Assembly (NCBI GenBank): GCA_964420365.1
Contig: CAYQTA010000114.1
Location: forward strand, 186,001 to 250,000
DNA: 64,000 nt
Direction: 5' to 3'
Source: JAMOQA01 sp964420365
GTDB lineage: Bacteria > Acidobacteriota > Polarisedimenticolia > J045
Position numbers and translations under genes: made by a program. This document shows, one piece after another, positions 33,701 through 41,813 of this stretch (the stretch's first letter is position 1; each line of letters starts with the position of its first letter). Below the pieces are notes generated by a model that saw only the letters and a list, made by a program, of their open reading frames with translations, was not told where the DNA came from and did no database searches.

Positions 33701-33847
33701 CCGGGCGGCCAGGGCGGCGACCCGCCCCGCGACCGCTCGTCCACCGGCGGGAGTCGCGAGCCAGGCGAGGAGCGCCAGGACGGCGAGGACCCCCGCGGCC
33801 GGGGGGGCCAGGAGGGCGGCCAGCAGGAACCGGCGGCGCCGGGTCAT
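27740..33847 (-). CDS. Single-chain TamB-TamA fusion (IM-anchored TamB joined to a BamA/TamA-type barrel)
   Basis: One uninterrupted 2035-residue frame. Residues 7-31 are a membrane anchor (RRRRFLLAALL... VLALLAWL). Residues ~45-1290 form the TamB-type body of repeated amphipathic beta strands. This ends in the DUF490 region (RATGTLASPEFAGTITLLEGG, YRILSGQVVLDDPRG, SSIPALSQQDILLLLVTGRT, QLGELLIAGPARRYLGI). An Arg-rich linker (~1295-1325) leads to POTRA-like repeats (~1325-1690: GYLEPRV..., RIGAVRYEGVRHV, DNGWYAARVDVH, TVAAVTIEGIRHTRRKLVERNVPFRPG). The Omp85 barrel follows from ~1700, with GGADTIRGF (the VRGF/Y motif) near residue 1930 and a terminal YFSIGEPF (C-terminal Phe signature). E. coli TamA and TamB are separate (577 and 1259 residues). 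There is no second signal peptide at the junction, so the barrel half depends on the TamB anchor for export. It lies 13 bp after the rlmI stop. Confidence 0.9.
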   Translation of the reverse strand: MTRRRRFLLAALLAPPAAGVLAVLALLAWLATPAGGRAVAGRVAALAARQGIDLEIEGLRLRPLALAAETEHLGLGLPGATRVRVEATGARLRLDGWGLLAGHVLPREVLLDTLDLRIDAGPPRKEPLAVDLSALRRLRRLRVGTGVLRWADRAVPFSLDVRGIRAEGSRPPGGALSGTLAAAPFRLRVGRVGEARDIVFEEVFLEWTLRGGRLEVPSFRASRGVGDARGALVVTFLPDHLEVAGSARVRADLGRLLPGEAEGVLAADTRFRARVPGDWSVTARVLPGEAPVRIAGREVQGLSATIEASRGRAVVRDVRGRVPGLGKLGDLAITWTREGGWEGTGRVDLDLAGLAEGRVPAGIPVSGRVRARVTLSGLPGRPPRVAWTGRLSGARALLALSGEVRGDLGDEGGVVSLAGAWGGGPIALEVVLEGAPGPGVPWRVRVRRLEVSRDGIEDLLDLAVARGLLPAELRARLGAARLSLDGSVRGRGGRPLEVAARLVVSRPRIGRSRWHLLEGAVDWRGAGRWTASGRLADAWGDGIVARARRVPGRPVRLRLDGRQVPSSLLAAFAAPVRVAEETIGPCLVDASLDLLLDPYLPRGTAVVRARGLGRNPPRAFAAGRRGPGGHGGFLLTGGVPGLGVRVLGLLGGNGSPAPDPRDLLVGVPRLLVEADAGAFTLLPLPVDLRGRGLLELEALRDAGGAWTAGGGVSWRDLAVRGRRLPDGEAEIAGIPGGFAAETGTEHLRARLEVVGLPEAPRGGLRIVAHRLPLLERIAELRGTAPPAGLAGTVDGDLELSGPLLEPASWEGRATGLRLEVLGPGFTLETPEPGTITVEGGRAAFDRPWRLEEPGGGSFALSGGVRLAPDGPEIDLALAGSVPLGLLESLDPDLVASGLATLDVRARGPLLRPRLTGRIGLDGGRIRHLPTGIAVDQVELDVALEDGLARVRRGTASLGGGDVTVAGTIELDGWRPGAIDLAVRARDVALAVPQDFLGRYDADLRVGGALLSPEVRGRIELLAGRYTGPLAFLSSGRRRRWQAPALRSEGPLARVALDVEFIADDSLVVRNDVAELVAATRIRATGTLASPEFAGTITLLEGGRFSLRGLDYRILSGQVVLDDPRGQPVHLVARGETRIQGYRILFDLDASETSLDYHLSSIPALSQQDILLLLVTGRTSAELGSSGADQVGEAAGTYFGSQLGELLIAGPARRYLGITQFQVAPSRVGPEARPSARVTLGKRIDERTMVIYSRDLSAEGNDLYRVERDLSRSFQVSVGKDPLGGVAVDLRWLRRLGAGREEDTGRGRRLKRARFPGWPRDLRRPRLRRLGILRDVPDGRALRLQFRDAVRRELILGGYLEPRVRVRSEERGRTGFTLVAEVEPGPRYRVEVVAPRRVARIVRQQLADLWGTTRFRPALLREAERVVLRGLARRGYGAAVAEIRYVPGDRPGLLVHVDPGPLVRIGAVRYEGVRHVPVRDVEQQVLSRPGGLVARRPVLDPALLDEDARAIETLYANRGYLAARVEPRVRLSVDGSAATIVFRVEEGPLARIGAVRVAGDWPTDVLGPATSHLGLASGDPFEQERVIRARRRLLRLLDDNGWYAARVDVHSTVRDDVVDVEFRVQPGERATVAAVTIEGIRHTRRKLVERNVPFRPGKPLRSVDLHEAERNLFRLGLFREVEIVPEPVPGKPGERNVVIRLTESPPKTVFLQAGYDTEEKARGAIGFSAENVGGMGRIASFWLFRSSLRSVGRITFEDRHLRGGNLEGLVSLDRTREERDGFTLDGWSATLQVGTHPVERKRWQVRYVLERSRFTDVTLDDQALGDLLWDEGRRIDQVRLGGLVLDVALDHRDDPFLPGRGHLWRGEVGLWSGILGSEADFARGKLQWVGYRGWGRFTAVLSVRLGVAVPFGGTSRVPLSRRFFAGGADTIRGFARDGVGPRDRPGGHPVGGESLGIVNLEGRWRLSEHVELVAFHDAGNTWLEAGDVASSWRKTAGIGIRFRTPIGPVRLEYGHVLDRREGESPGRFYFSIGEPF

Positions 33848-33860
33848 CTCCCGTCGGTCC

Positions 33861-35048
33861 TCAGTCCACCCGCTCGAGGAGCAGGCCCCGGAGGTACCGG
33901 CTCTCCGGGACCTCGAGCAGTTCGGGGTGGTCGGCGGCCGCCCCCGGGCGTCCCAGTACCCGCGCGGAAGCACTCGCTTCCTCGATTCCCTCCCGGACGG
34001 CCCCCTCGAACGCCGCGGTGTCCACGGCGAAGGAACAGGTGAAGGAGAGCACGCGGCCTCCCCGGCGGAGCAGGTGGAAGGCACGCCGGTGAAGGTCCCG
34101 GTATCCCCGGGTCGCACCCCGTCGCGATTCCCGGGAACGGGCGAACGGTGGCGGATCGAGGACGATCGCGTCGAACGTCCGGCCCTCCCGCTGCCAGGCG
34201 GCGAGCAGGTCGAAGGCGTTGCCATGGACCCACTCGATCCCGCTTCCGACCCCGGCCTCCTCCGCCGCCCGCCGGCCTCGCTCGAGCAGCCCCGGGGAAC
34301 GATCGACCGCGACGACCCGCGCCCCCGCCCGGGCGAGCGGCAGCGCGAAGCCCCCTTCGGCGGCGAACAGGTCGAGGATCTCGCCCCCGCCTGCGAACCA
34401 CGAGGGCGCCCGGCGGTGGTTCTCCTGCTGGTCCAGGTAGAGCCCGGTCTTGTGCCCGGTCCACGGGTCGACGGTGCGGGGCACGCCGGCCTCGATCACG
34501 GGCACCTCGCGGGGAACGTGCCCCCACAGGGGCTCCACCCCGCGGCCCAGTCCCTCGTGACGTCGCGCCGGCGCGTCCATCCTGCCGAGCACGGCCCCGG
34601 CACCGGACGCCTCGGCGAACGCCCGCGCGTGCTCCCGCGCGACCCGCTCCGCCCAGGCCGTCGTGGGTTGCAGTACCAGGACGTCCCCGTAGCGATCGGC
34701 GACGAGCCCGGGAAACCCGTCGGCCTCGGCGTGCAGGAGACGGAGGCACGGCGGGTCGTCGACCCGGTAGTCCCGTCTCCGGTCCACGGCCGCCCGGAAG
34801 CGCTCCAGCCAGGTGGCGGGACCCGGTGGATCTTCCTCCCGGGACAGGCGCCGGAGAACGATCCGCGACGCGGGGGAGAAGGATGCCCAGCAGCAGAAGG
34901 AACCCGACCGGTCCTCGACCCGGCAGACGTCCCCGGCGCGGAGGTCCTCGTCCGCGGCCAGCACGTCGTCCGCGAAGATCCAGGGGTGTCCCCGCCGGGC
35001 CCGCCGGGCCCCCCGCCCGGTGACGACGACCCGCCCGACCCGGTTCAC
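33861..35048 (-). CDS. rlmI: RlmI-like 23S rRNA (cytosine-C5) methyltransferase
   Basis: A 395-residue PUA plus Rossmann methyltransferase. The N-terminal PUA domain holds RRARRGHPWIFADDV; the EEHR and central domains contain GFPGLVADRYGD; KTGLYLDQQENHR precedes the SAM site ILDLFAAEGGFALPLARAGA. The catalytic loop is VLDPPPFARSR with SFTCSF carrying the catalytic Cys. Length equals E. coli RlmI (396). The GTG at 35048 has AGGAGG adjacent and lies 14 bp after the dksA stop. A very long frame upstream runs antisense to the sulfatase-like gene and is not coding. Confidence 0.88.
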   Translation of the reverse strand: MNRVGRVVVTGRGARRARRGHPWIFADDVLAADEDLRAGDVCRVEDRSGSFCCWASFSPASRIVLRRLSREEDPPGPATWLERFRAAVDRRRDYRVDDPPCLRLLHAEADGFPGLVADRYGDVLVLQPTTAWAERVAREHARAFAEASGAGAVLGRMDAPARRHEGLGRGVEPLWGHVPREVPVIEAGVPRTVDPWTGHKTGLYLDQQENHRRAPSWFAGGGEILDLFAAEGGFALPLARAGARVVAVDRSPGLLERGRRAAEEAGVGSGIEWVHGNAFDLLAAWQREGRTFDAIVLDPPPFARSRESRRGATRGYRDLHRRAFHLLRRGGRVLSFTCSFAVDTAAFEGAVREGIEEASASARVLGRPGAAADHPELLEVPESRYLRGLLLERVD

Positions 35049-35062
35049 GCCTCCTCTCCGGG

Positions 35063-35464
35063 CTACTCTTCCTCGACCTCGTCGGCGATGTCCCGCACCG
35101 GGAACGACTGGGCGAGTTCCTCGCGCTCGGCGAGCTCCTGGCAGTGGACGCAGTACCGGGCCCAGGGGACGGCCTGGAGCCGTTTCATCCCGATGTCTTC
35201 GCCGCACATCTGGCACTCGCCGTAGGTCCCCTCCCGGATCCGGACGAGGGCCTCCTCGACGAGCATCAGCTGGCGCCGGTCCAGGTCCGACAGCGACAGG
35301 AGGAACTCCCGGGTGTAGTGGGTGACGGCGTCGTCGACGTAGTCCTCCCCCCCCTCGATCACGGCACCCCGCCCTTCCTCGGCGGTCCGCGTGGTCTTCT
35401 GGAGCAGGCTGCGCCGTTTCTCCTCGAGCAGCTTCCGGAACTTCGCGAGCTCTCTCTTGCGCAT
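35063..35464 (-). CDS. TraR/DksA-family zinc-finger regulator
   Basis: A 133-residue DksA-like protein: an N-terminal coiled coil (RKRELAKFRKLLEEKRRSLLQ), a middle segment with ALVRIREGTYGECQMCGEDIGMKRL and a four-Cys zinc finger (CQMC...CVHC), ending in an acidic tail. DksA proteins insert into the secondary channel of RNA polymerase. The tip residues DxxA that mediate ppGpp synergy are not clearly present; the corresponding stretch reads EDYVDDAVTHY. GGAG sits 9 bp before the ATG at 35464, which is preferred over an ATG at 35512. Confidence 0.9.
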   Translation of the reverse strand: MRKRELAKFRKLLEEKRRSLLQKTTRTAEEGRGAVIEGGEDYVDDAVTHYTREFLLSLSDLDRRQLMLVEEALVRIREGTYGECQMCGEDIGMKRLQAVPWARYCVHCQELAEREELAQSFPVRDIADEVEEE

Positions 35465-35502
35465 CTCGTGGTCTCCGGGCCACGGGCCCACCGGGATGGC
35501 GA

Positions 35503-35531
35503 AACCTAACATCGGCCCCCCGGGGCGTCAA
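35503..35531 (-). promoter_or_regulatory. Promoter of the dksA-rlmI-tamBA run
   Basis: On the minus strand TTGACG (35526-35531) is followed after exactly 17 bp by TAGGTT (35503-35508). Transcription would start about 32 bp before the DksA ATG. Forms a divergent pair with the promoter at 35574-35602. Confidence 0.55.
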
Positions 35532-35573
35532 CATCCGGAGGGCACCCGATCGGAACCGTGCGGGTCCGGATCG

Positions 35574-35602
35574 TTGACACCACCCGGGGGCCGGCCAAGA
35601 AT
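35574..35602 (+). promoter_or_regulatory. Sigma70-type promoter of the sulfatase-like gene
   Basis: A perfect TTGACA (35574-35579), a 17 bp spacer and AAGAAT (35597-35602). The predicted start near 35609 leaves a 28 nt leader with AGGAG 8 bp before the ATG at 35637. Confidence 0.75.
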
Positions 35603-35636
35603 GGGCCATCCATCCGTCCCGGCCAGGAGTTGCACC

Positions 35637-37610
35637 ATGTCCACGTCGACCCCAGCCACCGCCCCCGGGCGGTTCGCGATCGTCCGCGCCGGCCTCGCTG
35701 CCGGGCTCCTCGGGGGAGTCCTGTCCGGCCTCGTGCTCGGCCTCGTTCTCGTGGCCGGAGGCTGCGCCCTCGGGCCCCTCCAGGTACCGGGGATCGTCCT
35801 GGCGGCCGCGGTGGGCTGGGGAGTCGTGGGGATCCTCGCGGGCCTGCTCTGCGGCCTGCCCGCCGCGATCCTGCCCGCCGGTCTCCGGTCCCTCGGCCCC
35901 GGCCTCGCCCTCGCCCTGCCCGGCGGCGTGATGGCCTACTACTTCCTCCGCGCGCAGGGCGAGGCGGCGCTGCTGCCGCCCGTGGCCGCGGGCCTCGGGC
36001 TGCTCGCCCTCGGCGCGGCCGTCGGGCTCACGGCGGCCCGTCGCCTCGTCCCGCCGCGACCGGCCCGTCTCGCGGCCCTCGTCGTCCTGGTCCTGGCAGC
36101 GGCCTGGGGCCTCGACCTCGCGGGCCGGCCGGTCCACCGCCTCGCGGTGGATCACCGGCCGAGGAAGGTCCGGGCGACGGCGGCCGCGCGCCCACCGTCG
36201 GAACTGCCGTTCCCCCGGCCCCGGAACGCCATCATCGTCCTGATCGACACGCTGCGCGCCGACCACCTGTCCTGCTACGGGTACGAGCGCCCGACGAGTC
36301 CCGAGATCGACGCCCTCGCCGCGTCGGGCACCCGGTTCGCCCAAGCGATCGTGCAGAACCCCAAGACCAGCCCGTCGGTCGCCACGATCCTCTCGGGAAC
36401 CTATCCCCACACCCATGGCATCGCGACGATCGGGACCTGGCTCCCGGACCGGGTCCTCCTGCTCCCGGAAGTCCTCGCGCCCCGCGGTTTCACGACGGCC
36501 TCCTTCGTCGCCAACGTGAACGTCGGCGCGATCTTCAACTTCGACCAGGGCTTCCAGACGATGGTCCAGGTCGGCGGACGCCGGGTCGACAACGACGCGG
36601 CGCGGGTCAACGCGGCCGTGATCCCGTGGCTCGAGGAGCACCGGGACGACGATCGCTTCTTCCTCTACGTTCACTACGTCGACCCCCACGCCCCGTACGA
36701 TCCGCCGGAGCCCTACCGGGACATGTTCGTGCGGGACGAGCACTGGGGAGCCTGGGACGGCTACGACGTGCCTTTCGGGGACACCCACGTCGGGCGGATC
36801 GAGCACTGGCTGGCGATCGACGACTCGACCGACGTGGACCTCTACGTCGCCCGTTACGACGCCGAGATCCGCTACGTGGATGCCAAGGTCGGCGAGCTCC
36901 TGAGGGAGCTCGAGCGGCTGGGCCTTGCCGACGACACGCTGGTGGTCCTGGTCGCGGACCACGGCGAGTCCCTGGGAGAGCACGGCTGGTATTTCAGCCA
37001 CGGGCTCTCCCTCCACGAGACCGACGTCCACGTCCCCCTCCTGTTCCGGCTGCCCGGACGGCTCCCCGCCGGCCGGGTCGTCGACGGCCAGGTGGAGTCG
37101 GTCGACATCGCCCCGACGGTGCTCGATCTCCTGGGGATTCCCACGCCACCGACGATGGAGGGCCGGTCCCTCGTTCCCCTCCTGCTCGGCGACCGGCGGG
37201 AGGGCGAGCCGGTCACCCACATGGAGGCGGGCTCGCGGATCGGTCGCCAGCGCAAGGGGATCCGCACCGAGCGGTGGAAGCTGGTCTACAACGCCGACGG
37301 CATCGACCTCGACCGGGAGCCGTTCTCGCCGTTCCTGTACCTGCGGGTTCACCGGGTGAACCAGCTCTGGGCGACCCGGCGGGGCGGCCCCGGGCGCTAC
37401 GCCATGTGGTCCCTGTGGGATCTCGAGAACGACCCCGCCGAGGAGCGCGATCTCTACCGGGAGCGGCCCGAGGTCGTCGAACGTCTCCGACCCCTGCTCG
37501 TCGACTGGATCGCCCGGGAGCCGGCCGACCGGCGACCGAAGCGCATGCGCGAGGCCGACATGAGCCCCGAGCTGCGCGAGCAGCTACGGTCCCTCGGGTA
37601 CGTGCGGTAG
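35637..37610 (+). CDS. Membrane-anchored sulfatase/alkaline-phosphatase-superfamily enzyme with Thr at the nucleophile position
   Basis: A 657-residue protein. Residues ~15-160 hold about five hydrophobic segments (LAAGLLGGVLSGLVLGLVLVAGG and others) and residues ~195-600 the alkaline-phosphatase-superfamily domain. Asp204 (VLIDTLRADH) and the DHGESLGEHG segment supply metal ligands; HYVDPHAPYDPP and VPLLFRLPG are family hallmarks. Where true sulfatases have C/S-x-P-x-R, this has Thr244-Ser-Pro-Ser-Val, so formylglycine cannot form. Thr is the nucleophile in LtaS/phosphoethanolamine-transferase relatives. It may act on phospholipid-type or phosphoester substrates outside the membrane. It is monocistronic with its own promoter. 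Confidence 0.85.
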   Translation: MSTSTPATAPGRFAIVRAGLAAGLLGGVLSGLVLGLVLVAGGCALGPLQVPGIVLAAAVGWGVVGILAGLLCGLPAAILPAGLRSLGPGLALALPGGVMAYYFLRAQGEAALLPPVAAGLGLLALGAAVGLTAARRLVPPRPARLAALVVLVLAAAWGLDLAGRPVHRLAVDHRPRKVRATAAARPPSELPFPRPRNAIIVLIDTLRADHLSCYGYERPTSPEIDALAASGTRFAQAIVQNPKTSPSVATILSGTYPHTHGIATIGTWLPDRVLLLPEVLAPRGFTTASFVANVNVGAIFNFDQGFQTMVQVGGRRVDNDAARVNAAVIPWLEEHRDDDRFFLYVHYVDPHAPYDPPEPYRDMFVRDEHWGAWDGYDVPFGDTHVGRIEHWLAIDDSTDVDLYVARYDAEIRYVDAKVGELLRELERLGLADDTLVVLVADHGESLGEHGWYFSHGLSLHETDVHVPLLFRLPGRLPAGRVVDGQVESVDIAPTVLDLLGIPTPPTMEGRSLVPLLLGDRREGEPVTHMEAGSRIGRQRKGIRTERWKLVYNADGIDLDREPFSPFLYLRVHRVNQLWATRRGGPGRYAMWSLWDLENDPAEERDLYRERPEVVERLRPLLVDWIAREPADRRPKRMREADMSPELREQLRSLGYVR

Positions 37611-37632
37611 CGTCGTTCCGGGCCCCGACCGG

Positions 37633-38970
37633 TCAGAGCCGGTTGGCCGCCATCTCCGCCAGCGGGCTGCGCTCCCCGCGGGTCAGCCGCACGGTGCCCG
37701 CGAGCGGCTCGTTCCGCAGCTTGAGCGACGCCCACGACAGGCCGTTCGAGGCGGCATCCACGTACGGATTGTCGATCTGGTCCGGGTCGCCGGTCAGCAC
37801 GATCTTCGTGTTCTCCCCTGCCCGGGTGATCACGGTCTTCACCTCGTGGGGAGTCAGGTTCTGGGCCTCGTCGACGATCATGTACTGGCCGGGCAGCGAC
37901 CGGCCCCTGATGTAGGTCAGCGCCTCGATCTCGAGCATCCCCCTGTCCAGCAGGTCGTGCACCGGGTACGGGTCCGCTTCCCGCTCGTCCCGCTGGCCCA
38001 TGTCGGCGAACCCCCCCGCGAGGATGTACTCGAGGTTGTCGAAGATGGGCTGCATCCAGGGACGGAGCTTCTCGTCCATGTCTCCCGGGAGGTATCCGAG
38101 ATCCCGGCCCATCGGGAAGATCGGCCGGGACACCACGAGGCGCCGGTACTGCCGCTCCTCCACCGTCTGCATCAGGCCCGCGGCGAGGGCGAGCAGGGTC
38201 TTTCCCGTCCCCGCCTTCCCCACCAGGCACACCAGGGGAACCTCGGGATCGAGCAGCAGGTCGAGGGCGAACTTCTGCTCCACGTTGCGCGGCCGGATCC
38301 CGGAAACGCTCCTCGGGATCCGGAGAGGCCGCAGGATCGCCTCCGACGGCTGCCGGCGGGCGAGCGCGGTGTGCTTCGGGTTCCCCTGGTCGACGAGGAT
38401 GACCGGCGTGTTCGGGCCGGGATCGTCGAGTCCCGCCGCACCGAGATCAAGTTCCTTTTCCTGGAAGAAGCGGTCGACCACCTCCGTCGGCACGAGCAGT
38501 TCCGTGCGGGCCAGGTTGGTCTCGCTGACCTCTCCGTCCTTCTCCACGTAGTCCTCGGCGTGGATCCCGACGGCGTCGGCCTTGATCCGGAGGTTCGTGT
38601 CCTTGGTCAGGAACACGACCGGCGGGTTCGTCCGGGTCAGCTCCCAGGCGAGGGCAAGGATCTTCATGTCCGCCGTGTGGGCATCCTCGAGGAAGGGAAA
38701 GTCCCGGGGAGCCGGCACGCCGAGGTGGATCCGCAGCGTCCCTCCGCCCGGCATCCGCACTCCGTCGGTCAGGTGGCCCTCCCGCCGCAGCCGGTCGAGC
38801 TGCCGCGACACCTCGCGGGCGTTCCGGCCGACCTCGGTCAGCTCCTTCTTGAAACGGTCCACCTCCTCGATCACCGCGATCGGGACGACGACGTCGTTGT
38901 CCTCGAAGCGGAACAGGGCCCGCGGGTCGTGGAGGAGAACGTTGGTGTCGAGCACGAAGGTCTTCTTCAT
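37633..38970 (-). CDS. PhoH-family ATPase with N-terminal PIN domain
   Basis: A 445-residue PIN-PhoH protein. The PIN domain (residues 1-130) shows FVLDTNVLLHDPRALFRF with the first catalytic Asp, VPIAVIEEVDRFKK, and VFLTKDTNLRIKADAVG carrying the later acidic residues. The PhoH ATPase (from ~200) has GKAGTGKTLLALAAGL (Walker A around 250-257), a Walker B in YMIVDEAQNLTPHEVKT and LTGDPDQIDNP. These proteins are RNA helicase/ribonuclease candidates. A 12 bp inverted repeat separates it from ppdK. Confidence 0.93.
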   Translation of the reverse strand: MKKTFVLDTNVLLHDPRALFRFEDNDVVVPIAVIEEVDRFKKELTEVGRNAREVSRQLDRLRREGHLTDGVRMPGGGTLRIHLGVPAPRDFPFLEDAHTADMKILALAWELTRTNPPVVFLTKDTNLRIKADAVGIHAEDYVEKDGEVSETNLARTELLVPTEVVDRFFQEKELDLGAAGLDDPGPNTPVILVDQGNPKHTALARRQPSEAILRPLRIPRSVSGIRPRNVEQKFALDLLLDPEVPLVCLVGKAGTGKTLLALAAGLMQTVEERQYRRLVVSRPIFPMGRDLGYLPGDMDEKLRPWMQPIFDNLEYILAGGFADMGQRDEREADPYPVHDLLDRGMLEIEALTYIRGRSLPGQYMIVDEAQNLTPHEVKTVITRAGENTKIVLTGDPDQIDNPYVDAASNGLSWASLKLRNEPLAGTVRLTRGERSPLAEMAANRL

Positions 38971-38991
38971 CGCCGGGCTCCCCGGAGGGGA

Positions 38992-39019
38992 ACCCGGGGG
39001 GCCCGCAGGCCCCCCGGGT
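38992..39019 (-). terminator. Perfect 12 bp hairpin between ppdK and phoH
   Basis: ACCCGGGGGGCC (38992-39003), loop CGCA, GGCCCCCCGGGT (39008-39019): a perfect 12 bp stem of extreme stability in the 55 bp gap after the ppdK stop. On the minus strand no U tract follows, so it may attenuate or terminate (possibly with Rho) or stabilise the ppdK 3' end. Confidence 0.5.
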
Positions 39020-39025
39020 CGCGGT

Positions 39026-41776
<2,751 letters not shown>

Positions 41777-41813
41777 CGTTCCGTCTCCTTCGCGTGCGGC
41801 GTCCCGGCCCCGC

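Noticed and set aside
27437..34042. A 2201-codon open frame on the plus strand
   Set aside because: It is antisense to the TamB-TamA gene, has no recognisable domain and consists of His/Arg/Pro/Asp-rich low-complexity translation, typical of the antisense frame in GC-rich DNA.
35637..37610. Genuine arylsulfatase
   Set aside because: The residue to be converted to formylglycine is Thr and the motif Arg is Val.
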